This document shows positions 19,571 through 29,603 of a DNA stretch of 64,000 nt, piece after piece (the first letter of the stretch is position 1; each line of letters begins with the position of its first letter). Position numbers and translations under genes: made by a program. Under the pieces are notes generated by a model. The model searched no databases. It was not told where the DNA came from and saw only the letters and a program-made list of their open reading frames with translations. The DNA lies in the NCBI RefSeq assembly GCF_000245335.1, contig NZ_JH600304.1:62001-126000 (forward strand). The letters are read 5' to 3'. The DNA comes from Bacillus mojavensis RO-H-1 = KCTC 3706 (GTDB taxonomy: Bacteria > Bacillota > Bacilli > Bacillales > Bacillaceae).

Positions 19571-20278
19571 ATGTTTTCACAGCAGCAGCCAATGAGAAAC
19601 TATCCGCAGCCCGGTCCGCCCCGCCCTATGCAAAACCAGCGCATGATGGGAAGAACAGCGCCTGAAATACGAAGACCTTCATTTGGTCCGCCTCAGCAAA
19701 GTTTCCAGCAATCAGGGCAGCAATTTCTTCCACAGCCAAACGCCGGAGCAAGAAATGGGGCGGGCACAGGCTTAAAAGGGATGCTGTCCAAATTTTTACC
19801 CGGCACAGGAGGCACAGGGGCGCCCGGAGCAGCCGCAGGCGGAGGAGCAGGTCTGCAGGGCATTCAAAATCTCGCCAATCCGGCATCGTTATCCAGTATG
19901 CTCGGCAATGTGCAAAAAGTGCTCGGCATGGCGCAGCAAGTCACCCCTATGATTCAGCAGTACGGACCCTTAGTCCGCAACCTGCCGGCAATGATAAAGC
20001 TTTACAGTCAATTAAGCAAAAACGATGATACAGAGGGCACTGAAGAAGAAACGAAGACAGAATCAGAAGATAATACAGAAACAGAAAAGAAAGCTGCGTC
20101 AAACGAATCTGGTGAAAAAGAAAAATCAAAAGCAAGCAGACCATCATCTGCAAAAAAAACAGCAGCACCGGACTTAAAGGAACAAAAATCAAAAACATCT
20201 GTCTCACAGAAAAAGGAAACGCCTTCTCCTTCCTCGAAAAAAACATCCGGCAGTTCTAAACCGAGATTATATATTTAA
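19571..20278 (+). CDS. yqfQ: VrrA/YqfQ-like protein
   Basis: Low-complexity protein of 235 residues. The N-terminus is rich in Gln and Pro (NYPQPGPPRPMQ), followed by a Gly/Ala stretch (about 70-100) and a conserved helical core (about 98-155, MLGNVQKVLGMAQQVTPMIQQYGPLVRNLPAMIKL). The tail is Lys/Glu/Ser-rich with KTSGSSKPRLYI at the end. I recognise this as the YqfQ/VrrA family of Bacillus, which has no firm function; a spore-surface role has been suggested for similar proteins. AAAGGAGG precedes ATG at 19571. It is divergent from cshB and upstream of ispH. Confidence 0.8.
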   Translation: MFSQQQPMRNYPQPGPPRPMQNQRMMGRTAPEIRRPSFGPPQQSFQQSGQQFLPQPNAGARNGAGTGLKGMLSKFLPGTGGTGAPGAAAGGGAGLQGIQNLANPASLSSMLGNVQKVLGMAQQVTPMIQQYGPLVRNLPAMIKLYSQLSKNDDTEGTEEETKTESEDNTETEKKAASNESGEKEKSKASRPSSAKKTAAPDLKEQKSKTSVSQKKETPSPSSKKTSGSSKPRLYI

Positions 20279-20401
20279 CATTCTTTGATATCTGGAGTGA
20301 GATTGGCTATAATGGAGATCAGAAGATTGCAAGATTAGAGCCGTTTGATTACGGCTTTTTATATTGCCTTTACTCACTTCTGTATTGGAGGACAACCGAA
20401 A

Positions 20402-21346
20402 ATGGACGTAATTAAAATTTCGCCGCGCGGCTATTGCTATGGTGTTGTTGACGCTATGGTAATCGCTAAAAACGCGGCACTGGATAAAAGCTTGCCAAGA
20501 CCCATTTATATACTCGGGATGATTGTTCATAATAAACACGTCACTGATGCGTTTGAGGAAGATGGCATTTATACATTGGACGGCGCTAATCGACTGGACA
20601 TCCTGAAGCAGGTTGAAAAAGGAACTGTCATTTTCACAGCGCACGGCGTTTCTCCCGAGGTTAGAAGAATCGCTGAAGAAAAAGGATTAGTCGCTATAGA
20701 CGCTACATGTCCGGATGTTACGAAAACCCACAACTTAATCTTAGAAATGAAAGAAAAAGGATACCACGTGATCTATGTCGGCAAAAAAGGCCATCCGGAG
20801 CCGGAAGGAGCGGTTGGCGTAGCGCCTGATATCGTTCACTTGGTTGAAACACCGGAAGATGTCAAAAATCTCGATATCCAAGCTGAAAAATTGATCGTAA
20901 CAAACCAAACGACAATGTCTCAATGGGATGTTCACGATATCATGGAGCTTGTGAAGGAAAAATATCCTCACGTTGAATATCACCAAGAGATTTGCCTGGC
21001 TACTCAGGTGCGGCAGGAGGCTGTATCGGAGCAGGCGAAAAAAGCGGACCTAACGATCGTTGTCGGTGACCCAAAAAGCAATAATTCAAACCGGCTCGCC
21101 CAAGTGTCTGAGGAAATAGCCGGGACAAAAGCGTACCGAATCGGCGATCTCAGCGAATTAAAACTGGAATGGCTTAAAGGCGTAAATACCGTCGCCGTTA
21201 CTGCCGGAGCTTCAACACCGACGCCGATCACCAAAGAAGTGATTCGCTTTTTAGAACAATTCGATCATGAAGACCCATCAACTTGGACAATCGAACACAA
21301 TGTTCCGCTCAAAAAAATCCTTCCAAAAGTGAAAGCAAAAAACTGA
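20402..21346 (+). CDS. ispH: 4-hydroxy-3-methylbut-2-enyl diphosphate reductase IspH
   Basis: Final enzyme of the MEP pathway: converts HMBPP to IPP and DMAPP through a 4Fe-4S cluster. The cluster cysteines sit in PRGYCYGV (Cys12), DATCPDVTK (near residue 104) and [10 protein letters not shown] (near 198). The conserved GASTPTP lies near residue 280. Length is 314 residues. GGAGG lies ten bases before ATG 20402. The open frame extends upstream without a ribosome site. A terminator follows directly. Confidence 0.96.
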   Translation: MDVIKISPRGYCYGVVDAMVIAKNAALDKSLPRPIYILGMIVHNKHVTDAFEEDGIYTLDGANRLDILKQVEKGTVIFTAHGVSPEVRRIAEEKGLVAIDATCPDVTKTHNLILEMKEKGYHVIYVGKKGHPEPEGAVGVAPDIVHLVETPEDVKNLDIQAEKLIVTNQTTMSQWDVHDIMELVKEKYPHVEYHQEICLATQVRQEAVSEQAKKADLTIVVGDPKSNNSNRLAQVSEEIAGTKAYRIGDLSELKLEWLKGVNTVAVTAGASTPTPITKEVIRFLEQFDHEDPSTWTIEHNVPLKKILPKVKAKN

Positions 21347-21371
21347 GGCCCTCACAGCCTCAGTTTTTTTA
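21339..21371 (+). terminator. Terminator after ispH
   Basis: AACTGAGGC and GCCTCAGTT form the stem, followed by a T run. Its right edge overlaps the 3' end of convergent yqfO. Confidence 0.92.
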
Positions 21372-22490
21372 TAGAAAAGTAAATGGATTTGTATCCGTTT
21401 CGGAAATAAAGATATTGACGTCTGCTTTTTTATCCTTACACATTGACGTCAGTTTTTTTACGACGCCTTCTTTCATGATTTTTTCAGCGTAATGGCCTGG
21501 ATCAATAACATTCAGACCAAGCATCATCGCATCATGGGCAACATGGAAATATAGATCGCCCGTGACGTAAACATCTGCGCCTTTCCATTTTGCCTGATGG
21601 ATATACTTGTTCCCGTCTCCTCCGAGAACAGCTACTTTCTTCACCATGCTGTCAGCCTGTCCCACCATTCTGACGCCGTTCACTTGAAGCTTGTCTTTTA
21701 CAAACAAAGCAAATTCCTGAAGCGTCATTTCATTTTTAAGTGTTCCGACACGGCCTAGCCCTTTTTCGGCTGGTGACTGCTCGACAGGATAAATATCATA
21801 AGCGACTTCTTCATACGGATGGCTTTTTATCATTGCGTTTATAACGGCTTTTTCTATGCTTTGAGGAAACACAGTCTCCAGTCTGACTTCATGTACGAGC
21901 TCAAGCTCTCCAACCTCTCCGATAAAAGGCTGTGCTCCGTCCAATGGCTTAAAGCTGCCAATGCCCTCAGATGAAAACGCACAATGGCTGTACTCACCGA
22001 TATGGCCTGCCCCCGCATTTCCCAGAGCGCCTCTGACCTGTTCTTCATATTCTTTCGGCACGTATACGACGAGTTTTTTAAGAGGGTCAGTATAAGTAGG
22101 CACCAATACTTCAGTTCCACTCAGCTCCAAGGCCTCAGCAAGCAAATCGTTTACACCGCCGTCCGCAACATCTAGGTTAGTATGAGCCGCATACACGGCG
22201 ATGTCATGCTTCAAACACTTTTCAATCAGCCTTCCGCCGGGCTGATCAGTTGAAATATGCTTTAGCGGCCGGAAAATAGGAGGATGGTGTGCAATGATTA
22301 AATCAACATCCTTTTCAATCGCTTCATCGACGACGCTTTCCAATACATCCAGCGTAACCATCACATTTTTAACTGGTTTATTTAAACTGCCGATTTGCAG
22401 ACCGATTTTATCACCCTCAACTGCATAGGCTTTTGGAGAAAATTGTTCAAACAGCTGAATGACTTGCTGTCCGTTTACGGTTTTAGCCAT
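21369..22490 (-). CDS. yqfO: Nif3-family protein YqfO (GTP cyclohydrolase I type 2 homologue)
   Basis: Conserved 373-residue protein of the NIF3/DUF34 family. The N-terminal half carries metal-binding histidines in IIAHHPPIF (about 64-72), and TNLDVADGGVND and GHYAEKIM complete the dinuclear metal site. The central insertion (about 125-240) is the extra PII-like (CutA-type) domain found in Bacillus members. The enzymatic activity is not settled. Its start overlaps trmK by 8 bp, so the two are coupled. Confidence 0.88.
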   Translation of the reverse strand: MAKTVNGQQVIQLFEQFSPKAYAVEGDKIGLQIGSLNKPVKNVMVTLDVLESVVDEAIEKDVDLIIAHHPPIFRPLKHISTDQPGGRLIEKCLKHDIAVYAAHTNLDVADGGVNDLLAEALELSGTEVLVPTYTDPLKKLVVYVPKEYEEQVRGALGNAGAGHIGEYSHCAFSSEGIGSFKPLDGAQPFIGEVGELELVHEVRLETVFPQSIEKAVINAMIKSHPYEEVAYDIYPVEQSPAEKGLGRVGTLKNEMTLQEFALFVKDKLQVNGVRMVGQADSMVKKVAVLGGDGNKYIHQAKWKGADVYVTGDLYFHVAHDAMMLGLNVIDPGHYAEKIMKEGVVKKLTSMCKDKKADVNIFISETDTNPFTFL

Positions 22491-23199
22491 GATCGATAAC
22501 CTCCTTTAATAGCTCCATTCGATCGGTTAGTTCGTTCAATTTCTTTTTGTTATCTTCAGATGTCGCAGCACGGCTGATCTGTTCATATATGTTTTGAGTA
22601 TGCTGGAGCTCTTGTGTCCATTTTTTCAAAAATACAGCATTCTTTTCTTTTGCCAAAAATGGGCCTACGAGCATTCCTGCCGGCAAAGAAATTCCTGCAT
22701 AAGCTGCATCTCTGTCTCCCGCTTCGGCGACAAGCACCTCATAGCACTTTCCGTCTTCCTCAAGAATCACTTCATCAATAAGTGCGTACCCTTCTTTATA
22801 CAGCCATTCTCTAATATGAACGGCATGAATATTCGGCTGTAAAATAAGCCGTTCTTTACCTGTCAATTTTTCTTTGCCTGCTTCTAAAATATGAGCGATC
22901 AGTGACCCGCCCATTCCGGCAATTGTTATGGCGTCAGCCTCACCTTTCTGAAGCACTTCAAGGCCGTCTCCTTGTCTTACCGTTATGTGTGCGCTTAATC
23001 CCGATTTGTCGACCTGCCGTTTGGCAGACAAGAATGGACCGTCTGTTATTTCTCCAGCAATAGCTTTGCTCGCTTTATGATTCAGCACTGCATAACAAGG
23101 AAGGTAAGCATGGTCAGAACCAATATCCGCTACTACCGCTCCATCCGGTATGTACTCCGCTACTGTTTGTAATCGCTTTGATAATTTTAATTCGTTCAC
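22483..23199 (-). CDS. trmK: tRNA (adenine-22-N1)-methyltransferase TrmK
   Basis: Methylates A22 in the D-loop of tRNA using S-adenosylmethionine. The Rossmann-fold methyltransferase domain is visible at the N-terminus: VADIGSDHAYLP (motif I, about 23-34) and ITIAGMGG (motif IV, about 92-99). A C-terminal helical coiled-coil tail follows (about 185-238, EQISRAATSEDNKKKLNELTDRMELLKE). The start is a GTG with only a weak ribosome site. It overlaps yqfO downstream. Confidence 0.9.
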   Translation of the reverse strand: MNELKLSKRLQTVAEYIPDGAVVADIGSDHAYLPCYAVLNHKASKAIAGEITDGPFLSAKRQVDKSGLSAHITVRQGDGLEVLQKGEADAITIAGMGGSLIAHILEAGKEKLTGKERLILQPNIHAVHIREWLYKEGYALIDEVILEEDGKCYEVLVAEAGDRDAAYAGISLPAGMLVGPFLAKEKNAVFLKKWTQELQHTQNIYEQISRAATSEDNKKKLNELTDRMELLKEVIDHG

Positions 23200-23244
23200 T
23201 TGTCATCACAACTTTTCTCAATCATTTTTTCCTTTTCTATCATA

Positions 23245-23273
23245 TAAAAAATCAGCCCGGAATCCAAGCTGAG
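23245..23273 (-). terminator. Probable terminator after cccA
   Basis: On the minus strand TCAGC-TT and GGGCTGA pair around GGATTCC, followed by six T. It lies about 120 bp past the cccA stop, in front of trmK. Confidence 0.6.
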
Positions 23274-23392
23274 CGAATGATTTTCATTTTATTTCTTTGC
23301 AGGAACAAAATCAGTATGGAATGGGACAAAAATAAAAGGCTGTCGAGAACATCTCGGCGGCCTGAGAACGTATAAGGAGAAAGATACATCCT

Positions 23393-23755
23393 TTATTTAA
23401 TTTTAGACACCCATTCTGCCATGTCATCAAGCTTATCAGCCGGAACAAGACCGGAAGGCATTCCATTACCGCCCTTTTCAATCTTTGTTTTGATTTCAGC
23501 GACATCCTTCTTATCCCCTACACCTTTTAAACTCGGACCAGAAACTCCTTCATAATTTTCCCCATGACAAGTAATGCAATTTGCCTTGTAAATGTCTTCC
23601 GGTGAAGCGTTTGCATCATCTTTTTCAGCAGACTTGCTTTCTCCTCCGCTCGCAATCTCGCGAGAGTCATCAAGCCCCTTTACTGATAAAAAGAAAGTCA
23701 GACCAATACCTAAAACAGCGATCAGTAAAAATGGAATAAGCGGATTCCATTTCAT
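23393..23755 (-). CDS. cccA: Cytochrome c-550 CccA
   Basis: Membrane-anchored c-type cytochrome of the respiratory chain, exposed on the outer face of the membrane. An uncleaved N-terminal membrane anchor (about residues 6-24) is followed by a polar Ser/Glu/Lys linker (about 30-52) and a heme domain with the covalent attachment motif CITCH (Cys60, Cys63, His64) and Met99 as the likely sixth iron ligand (GGNGMPSG). The length of 120 residues is that of the B. subtilis protein. Confidence 0.95.
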   Translation of the reverse strand: MKWNPLIPFLLIAVLGIGLTFFLSVKGLDDSREIASGGESKSAEKDDANASPEDIYKANCITCHGENYEGVSGPSLKGVGDKKDVAEIKTKIEKGGNGMPSGLVPADKLDDMAEWVSKIK

Positions 23756-23926
23756 TTCCCTTCCCCCTTTATGATCCTTCCCCCTATGTAAACACTTCTA
23801 ATTCTAACTTATTTTTACAAAAAGTAAATGGATTGGCATACAAAAGTTTTTTATTCACACTTTATACAAAATTAAATCAAAACATGCCTATTTCTCTAAC
23901 ATTCCTTTTATTCTATTGTATAATGT

Positions 23927-23955
23927 ATTGTATACGCTTACAATAGAAAATATGG
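23927..23955 (-). promoter_or_regulatory. Sigma-E-like promoter candidate toward cccA
   Basis: Minus strand CCATATT (23955-23949), 14-bp spacer, TATACAAT (23934-23927). This resembles the mother-cell sigma-E consensus (ATATT, 14 bp, CATACAnT; seven of eight -10 bases). It is about 170 bp upstream of the cccA start. Pattern match only. Confidence 0.35.
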
Positions 23956-24049
23956 ATTGGTATATTGAAATTTTTCATCGCAATGTTCATTTGCAAATGA
24001 CATCATTTTTCAGTAAAATAAAGACATATTATCCATATATCTTTTTTAA

Positions 24050-24080
24050 AAAAGAAGAACGGATCTGCAAGACCCGTTCC
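24050..24080 (-). terminator. Terminator after sigA
   Basis: Minus-strand GAACGGGTC and GATCCGTTC pair (one G-T) around TTGCA, followed by TTCTTTTTT, four bases past the stop. Confidence 0.88.
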
Positions 24081-24083
24081 ATC

Positions 24084-25199
24084 TTATTCTAGAAAATCTT
24101 TCAAACGTTTACTTCTGCTAGGATGTCTTAGTTTCCGCAGCGCTTTCGCTTCGATTTGTCGAATACGCTCTCTCGTAACTCCAAATACCTTGCCGACCTC
24201 TTCCAATGTTCTTGTACGTCCGTCATCAAGACCGAATCGAAGCCGCAATACATTTTCTTCACGATCTGTTAACGTATCAAGCACGTCTTCAAGCTGCTCT
24301 TTCAATAGCTCGTATGCCGCATGATCTGAAGGTGAAGTAGCCTCTTGATCTTCGATGAAATCACCAAGATGGGAATCATCCTCTTCACCGATCGGTGTTT
24401 CAAGAGACACTGGCTCTTGTGCTATTTTTAAGATTTCACGTACTTTTTCAGGTGTTAGATCCATGTCTTCCGCAATTTCTTCAGGTGTTGGCTCTCTGCC
24501 TAAGTCTTGCAATAGCTGACGCTGTACGCGGATTAATTTATTAATGGTTTCAACCATATGAACGGGGATCCGGATCGTTCTCGCCTGATCGGCAATGGCG
24601 CGTGTAATCGCCTGTCTGATCCACCACGTAGCATACGTACTGAATTTATAACCCTTACGATAATCAAATTTCTCAACGGCTTTCATCAGACCCATGTTAC
24701 CTTCTTGGATCAGATCAAGGAACAGCATTCCGCGTCCGACGTACCGTTTGGCGATGCTGACAACAAGCCGCAGGTTCGCTTCGGCCAATCTGCGTTTGGA
24801 TTCTTCATCACCTTCTTCAATTTTTTGCGCATAGGCGATTTCTTCCTTTGCAGAAAGAAGGTTAACCCGGCCGATTTCCTTTAAATACATACGTACTGGG
24901 TCGTTGATTTTGACACCAGGCGGTACACTTAGGTCATTAAGGTCAAATTCTTCTTCGGCTTTGGCAAGCTGCTGAATATTAGGATCTTCTGTTTCTTCAT
25001 TCTCACTAATTAATTCAACACCTTGTTCACCTAAAAATTCATAATACTCATCCATTTGGTCTGACTCAATCTCAAAGCTGGACATACGCTCAGCAATTTC
25101 TTCATATGTCAAAACGCCACGTTTTTTACCAGACTCCGTTAATTGTTCTTTCACTTGGTCGAATGTTAATTCTGTTTCGTGGGTTTGTTTATCAGCCAT
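24084..25199 (-). CDS. sigA: RNA polymerase major sigma factor SigA
   Basis: Housekeeping sigma-70 factor that directs RNA polymerase to -10/-35 promoters. Region 1.1 (about 1-80, acidic) is followed by region 1.2 ([11 protein letters not shown]), region 2 ([17 protein letters not shown] to [21 protein letters not shown], about 140-205), region 3 and region 4 with the -35-binding helix-turn-helix ([27 protein letters not shown], about 330-356). Length is 371 residues. GGAAGGAGGG lies eight bases before ATG at 25199. It is the last gene of the yqxD-dnaG-sigA macromolecular synthesis operon. Confidence 0.98.
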
Positions 25200-25398
25200 T
25201 ATGGATCCCTCCTTCCAAAGCTTGCAACGAATTCTAAAAGCGGTATGATTCTTATTCGGTCCATTCAGGCGTTTTCTATGTGAACTGCCTTTAACAATGT
25301 GCGAATAATGAAATGACAATTCATGATGAGGTCAAGCGATCTATTTGCTCCTCCGCAAGGAATCATTGCCAATGAAAGCTCCTCATCAGTTGTCCCTG

Positions 25399-27210
25399 TT
25401 ATTTTAAAGATCGGTTCAATGTAACGATTTCTTGAGCCAGAGATGCGGCTCTCAAAAAATCTTTTTGCCTTTCGGCTTCGGCTCTTTCCGCCTCTTTTTC
25501 TTTTATCATTGACCATTTTCTGTGATTCAACACTTTTTTCACATAATCTGATAACTCGGCCTCGCTGAGTTCTTGATTAATCTGAAGCATTAAAATATCA
25601 GACAATACCTGACTTATATGATCATCCGTCACCCTGGCCATAAGATGCTGAGGCGTCAGCTCGGCACCCTCTTCATATAAAGCGTACAGATAGGCGGCCA
25701 AAGCGCGGTGTTCATCAATATTAAATTCAAACCCGACCCGGTCAATGACTTTTTTTATGACGCCCCTGTCACGAAGCATATGCGCCAGTAAAAGCCTTTC
25801 TGCATTTTCATACGCCGGGCGCAGCCGTTTTTGCCTTGCCTTAGTTGTCAAATGCGCTCTTCTTGTTTTCGTTTCACCGCTGCTGTCAGCAGGTTTGTTT
25901 TGCCTGCCGAATACAGTCAGCTGCTCAGTTAATGACTCCTGGGAAATCGAAAATTCGGAAGCAAGCTGTTTCACGTAGACTTCCTGTTCAAGTGATCCTG
26001 ACAGCGCGCTGATTTCTTTAAGCACTTCTTTAATGTAGGCTAATCGATCGCCTTCATCGGACAGGTTCTTTCCTTTCCGGAAATATTGCATTTTAAACGC
26101 CATCACCGTAACGCTTGCATCGACAATGTCGTTTTTGAATTTTTCTCCGCCGTACTGTTTAATGTAATCGTCAGGGTCCAATCCGTCAGGGATCATAGCG
26201 ACTCTGACTTTACAATCTTTTTTCTGAAGAAGCTCTGCAGCTTTCAAGGTGGCTTCATATCCGGCTTTATCAGAGTCATAGCAAAGAATGATCTCCTCCA
26301 CGTTTCTTCTCAGAATCTTTACATGATCATCTGTCAGAGACGTTCCCATCGTCGCTACACTCTCTTTTACGCCTGAGTTTACCGCTGATATGACATCGGC
26401 GAATCCCTCGAATAAGACAGCTCTTTCCTGCTTTCTGATATGAAGGCGGGCCTTGTGAAAATGATAAAGCAGCTTGCTTTTATGAAAAAGCGGCGTTTCC
26501 GGGCTGTTCATATATTTTGGCTGCTGGCTGCCAAGCGCTCGGCCTGAGAAAGCCACAACAGCTCCATGATGGTCATGGATCGGAAACATGATCCGGTTTC
26601 TGAAACGGTCAAAATATCCGCTTCCGTCTTCGCGTCTAATGAGCAGCCCCGCTTTTTCCATTTGAGTTTCACTGAAGCCTCTCTTGGCGAGAAATTTCGT
26701 TATGAAGTCCCAAGAATCAAGTGCATAGCCAATCTGAAATTCATCAATCAGCTCTTTCGTAAACCCTCTTGCAAGCAAATAATCCAGCGCATCCTGGCCT
26801 TCTTTTGTATTTATTAACAAATGATGGTAAAATTTCTTCAGAAGCTCATGAGCCTCCGCCATTTTTTGTTCTCCGGTGGATTCTGGCCGGACTGCGGTGT
26901 GAACCGTTATATCATCTGGAAAATCAATGTGGTATTTGTCCGCAAGGTGGGAAACCGATTCAGCAAACGAATAGCCCTCCATCTGCCTCAAAAAGGAGAA
27001 GACATTGCCACCCGCTCCGCAGCCGAAGCAATGAAAAATCTGTTTGTCTGGCGATACGGAAAACGAAGGTGTGCTTTCTCCATGAAAAGGACAGAGTCCA
27101 AAGTAGTTTCGGCCTTGCTTCTTTAATTGAACATAATCACCTATGACTTCAACGATATCTGCCGACTTTTGCACCTTGTCTACAATTTCATCTGGTATCC
27201 GATTTCCCAT
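25399..27210 (-). CDS. dnaG: DNA primase DnaG
   Basis: Synthesises RNA primers for Okazaki fragments and leading-strand start. It has an N-terminal CHC2 zinc domain (CPFHGE ... CFGCGAGG, about residues 40-64), the RNA polymerase core with the TOPRIM motif (VLFEGFADV near 264 and LCYDSDKAG near 307), and a C-terminal helicase-interaction domain (about 455-603). Length is 603 residues. It is followed 199 bp later by sigA and preceded by yqxD, the conserved operon. Confidence 0.97.
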   Translation of the reverse strand: MGNRIPDEIVDKVQKSADIVEVIGDYVQLKKQGRNYFGLCPFHGESTPSFSVSPDKQIFHCFGCGAGGNVFSFLRQMEGYSFAESVSHLADKYHIDFPDDITVHTAVRPESTGEQKMAEAHELLKKFYHHLLINTKEGQDALDYLLARGFTKELIDEFQIGYALDSWDFITKFLAKRGFSETQMEKAGLLIRREDGSGYFDRFRNRIMFPIHDHHGAVVAFSGRALGSQQPKYMNSPETPLFHKSKLLYHFHKARLHIRKQERAVLFEGFADVISAVNSGVKESVATMGTSLTDDHVKILRRNVEEIILCYDSDKAGYEATLKAAELLQKKDCKVRVAMIPDGLDPDDYIKQYGGEKFKNDIVDASVTVMAFKMQYFRKGKNLSDEGDRLAYIKEVLKEISALSGSLEQEVYVKQLASEFSISQESLTEQLTVFGRQNKPADSSGETKTRRAHLTTKARQKRLRPAYENAERLLLAHMLRDRGVIKKVIDRVGFEFNIDEHRALAAYLYALYEEGAELTPQHLMARVTDDHISQVLSDILMLQINQELSEAELSDYVKKVLNHRKWSMIKEKEAERAEAERQKDFLRAASLAQEIVTLNRSLK

Positions 27211-27243
27211 CTTATAACACTCCGTCGTACATTATTCGATGTT

Positions 27244-27739
27244 TTAGTGCAAAATCCCTTCATCGTTCGACAGGATTTTTTGCAGCAGCATAACAAATCG
27301 TTCTCGATCTTCATGATTCAATTTTTTAGGCCCTTTGGCATATATGCCTTTTCTCCTTTGTTTGCCGGAAACATGACGGCCTTCAAGGGCAAAATCAATC
27401 GTATCTTCCTTGTAAAGACGTCCTCTCTCCGACATGACAGTGACGTTCCTGTTCAGAAGCAGGGACGCTAAACCAATATCCTGCGTCACCACGACATCTC
27501 CCGGTTTTACATGATTTGCGATATATAAATCAGCAGCTTCTTTATGAGGATCAACATACTTCCATTTTTCTTCCTGACTTCTGGAAAGCTGGTAATGTTC
27601 AAATGAAGCGACAAAAAAGAACTTGAACTTCATAATCGGATGCTGTTTGTAAAATTTCGTCTTTTACAGGACAAGCATCAGCATCGACAAAAATCGTCTT
27701 TTCTTTTTCATTAAGAAGAGTAATTCTCCATCCCTCCAT
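27244..27739 (-). pseudogene. yqxD: UPF0178 protein YqxD (YaiI family), frameshifted
   Basis: Conserved protein of the YaiI/UPF0178 family (PIN-like fold suspected; function unknown), normally about 160 residues. The first part, from ATG at 27739 (AGGAG upstream), reads [15 protein letters not shown] to YEVQVLF and then runs into CRFI-stop. The remainder ([12 protein letters not shown] onwards to NDEGILH) is open one frame over. The junction is six A on the plus strand (27613-27618); five would join the frames as LF-VASFEH. First gene of the dnaG-sigA operon. Likely an assembly error or a fresh mutation, because both parts are otherwise well conserved. Confidence 0.9.
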
Positions 27740-27965
27740 TAAACTCCTGCATAAAAGCAAGCAAAATCGCACACCCTGCAAAAATGCGGGTGTATTTGAA
27801 TTTGTCGAAAAATTTCCGGGAGAAATTCTTGACATCTTACCCATAATAGTTTATTCGTATCACACGAACCTTAAACCTAAAATTAATCATTTTATCACAA
27901 TTTTTTATTATAATACAAACTTCACAAAGATGCTATTGTTTTTCATTATTCCCTTTTGGCAAAGT

Positions 27966-27992
27966 CAAAAACCCAGGATAGAGCGTCCTGAG
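27966..27992 (-). terminator. Terminator after yqfL
   Basis: Minus strand ACTCAGGA and TCCTGGGT pair around CGCTCTA, followed by TTTTTGAC, starting right at the yqfL stop. Confidence 0.75.
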
Positions 27993-28805
27993 TTACATGT
28001 TTTTCGTTTTGAGATGATGGATAATATTTGCTGTTTCTTCTACTGCTTTATTTGAAACATCTACAACCTGGCAGCCGATTCGATCCACGATCTTTTCGAA
28101 ATATTCCAATTCCTCTTTTATTCTGTTGATATTTGCATAAATGGCCTTGTCATTGAGGCCAAGTGATTTTAACCGTTCTTTTCTGATATGATTCAGTTTA
28201 TCCGGACTGATCTTCAGGCCGATGCATTTTTTCGGGTCAACATTAAAAAGCTCTTCCGGCGGGTCAACCTCCGGAACAATCGGGACATTGGCAACCTTCA
28301 GCCGCTTGTGGGCAAGATATTGCGATAACGGTGTTTTAGAGGTTCTCGATACACCGATCAAAACGATATCAGCTTTTAAAATGCCTCGTGGGTCACGCCC
28401 ATCATCGTATTTAACAGCAAACTCAATGGCTTCGACCTTTTTGAAATAATCTTCATCAAGCTGGCGGACCCGTCCCGGTTCATACTTCGCCGTTAAACCG
28501 TAGGCTGTTTCCATTTTATCAATTAACGGGCCGATAATATCATAATATAAGACATTTGCTTTTTCCGCTTCGGCAATCAAATATTCTCTTATTTCCGGCA
28601 CCACAAGTGTAAAACAGATAATGCCTCCATCTGCTTTTGCAAGCGAAATCACTTCATTGATAGTGCCAATGTCTTCAACATAAGGAATTCTTCTTACATG
28701 TGTATCGTCTGCTGATCCGTTAAATTGGCTTAATGCAGCTTTGACTACCAATTCAGCCGTTTCACCGACGGAATCCGATACGACATAGATGATGCGGTTA
28801 TTCAT
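27993..28805 (-). CDS. yqfL: Bifunctional kinase/pyrophosphorylase regulator YqfL (DUF299/PpsR family)
   Basis: Member of the family that regulates pyruvate phosphate dikinase or PEP synthetase by ADP-dependent phosphorylation and Pi-dependent dephosphorylation. In B. subtilis YqfL is known to modulate CcpN activity. The N-terminus [16 protein letters not shown] is the family signature, and the P-loop-like [17 protein letters not shown] (about 150-166) is the nucleotide site. Length is 270 residues. It follows ccpN by 25 bp and is probably cotranscribed. Confidence 0.9.
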   Translation of the reverse strand: MNNRIIYVVSDSVGETAELVVKAALSQFNGSADDTHVRRIPYVEDIGTINEVISLAKADGGIICFTLVVPEIREYLIAEAEKANVLYYDIIGPLIDKMETAYGLTAKYEPGRVRQLDEDYFKKVEAIEFAVKYDDGRDPRGILKADIVLIGVSRTSKTPLSQYLAHKRLKVANVPIVPEVDPPEELFNVDPKKCIGLKISPDKLNHIRKERLKSLGLNDKAIYANINRIKEELEYFEKIVDRIGCQVVDVSNKAVEETANIIHHLKTKNM

Positions 28806-28830
28806 ATTATCCCCCCGTTAGTCTGCGCTC

Positions 28831-29469
28831 TTATAGGATTTCATTTTCTGATAAACTGACAAGTATTTTGGTCATATTCGTTTTCGTCACTCTGCCGATC
28901 ACTTCATATCCTTTATCGGTATCTTTGATGACAGGCAGCGCATCGATTTGTTTTTCAATTAAGTGCTTTGCAATGTCCATCACATAATCCTCGCGTCTGC
29001 ACACTGTAATATTCGGCATTCTAGTCATAATAATGTGCACAGGGACAGAAGTAAGCTCCTGCTGGCCGATGCTGGCTCGTAGTAAATCCTTTCGTGAAAG
29101 CACTCCGACTAAAACAGCATCACGGTCCACTACAAACAGAGTACCTACATCTTCTAAAAACATGGTGCAAATCGCATCATATACAGAAACGTTTTCGTGA
29201 ATAACGACGGGGATAGATTGAAAGTCTTTCACCTGAAGCTTTTTCAGTTTATCTGCCAGCAGCTGCGTACCGGTTTTTCCAGTATAGAAATAACCGACTC
29301 TCGGGCGCGCCTCAAGGAAACCTGACATGGTGAGTATGGCTAAATCAGGACGCAGTGTTGCTCTCGTTAAATTCAGCTGTTCGGCAATATGCTCCCCTGT
29401 AATCGGTCCGTTTTCTTTTACAATCTGCAAAATATGTTCTTGCCGTTTATTTAGTTCGATCGTACTCAC
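28831..29469 (-). CDS. ccpN: Gluconeogenesis repressor CcpN
   Basis: Transcription repressor of gapB and pckA (and the small RNA SR1 gene) during growth on glucose. The N-terminal helix-turn-helix (about 5-60, GEHIAEQLNLTRATLRPDLAIL) is followed by two CBS domains (about 80-140 and 145-205), which bind nucleotides. I start at the GTG at 29469, giving 212 residues; another GTG directly before it is in frame. The neighbour yqfL is its known functional partner. Confidence 0.94.
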   Translation of the reverse strand: MSTIELNKRQEHILQIVKENGPITGEHIAEQLNLTRATLRPDLAILTMSGFLEARPRVGYFYTGKTGTQLLADKLKKLQVKDFQSIPVVIHENVSVYDAICTMFLEDVGTLFVVDRDAVLVGVLSRKDLLRASIGQQELTSVPVHIIMTRMPNITVCRREDYVMDIAKHLIEKQIDALPVIKDTDKGYEVIGRVTKTNMTKILVSLSENEIL

Positions 29470-29603
29470 CACCTTTTCACTTCATATCTATGTAAAGAGA
29501 ATAATAAACCATATTATAACGTAAATGCTCTGTAATCAAACAAAAAAACGTTCAAATGGGGAAAAGACGATTACCGATCACACAGCAACCGCCTTTTCTC
29601 TCT

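Larger units (their letters stand above)
23756..24083. other. 328-bp gap upstream of cccA, regulatory only
   Basis: Very AT-rich with no open frame. It holds the sigA terminator at the right, an inverted repeat CTATTGTA / TACAATAG (23913-23920 and 23939-23946) and promoter-like sequences directed to cccA. Confidence 0.7.

Noticed and set aside
24558-24884. 108-codon plus-strand frame opposite sigA
   Set aside because: Shadow of a highly conserved gene; no start signals.
25200-25398. Possible sigma-H promoter between dnaG and sigA
   Set aside because: Such promoters are known in this operon, but I could not find a -35/-10 pair with the right spacing in this gap.
26769-27146. 125-codon plus-strand frame opposite dnaG
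   Set aside because: Shadow frame overlapping other shadows on the same strand; no ribosome site.
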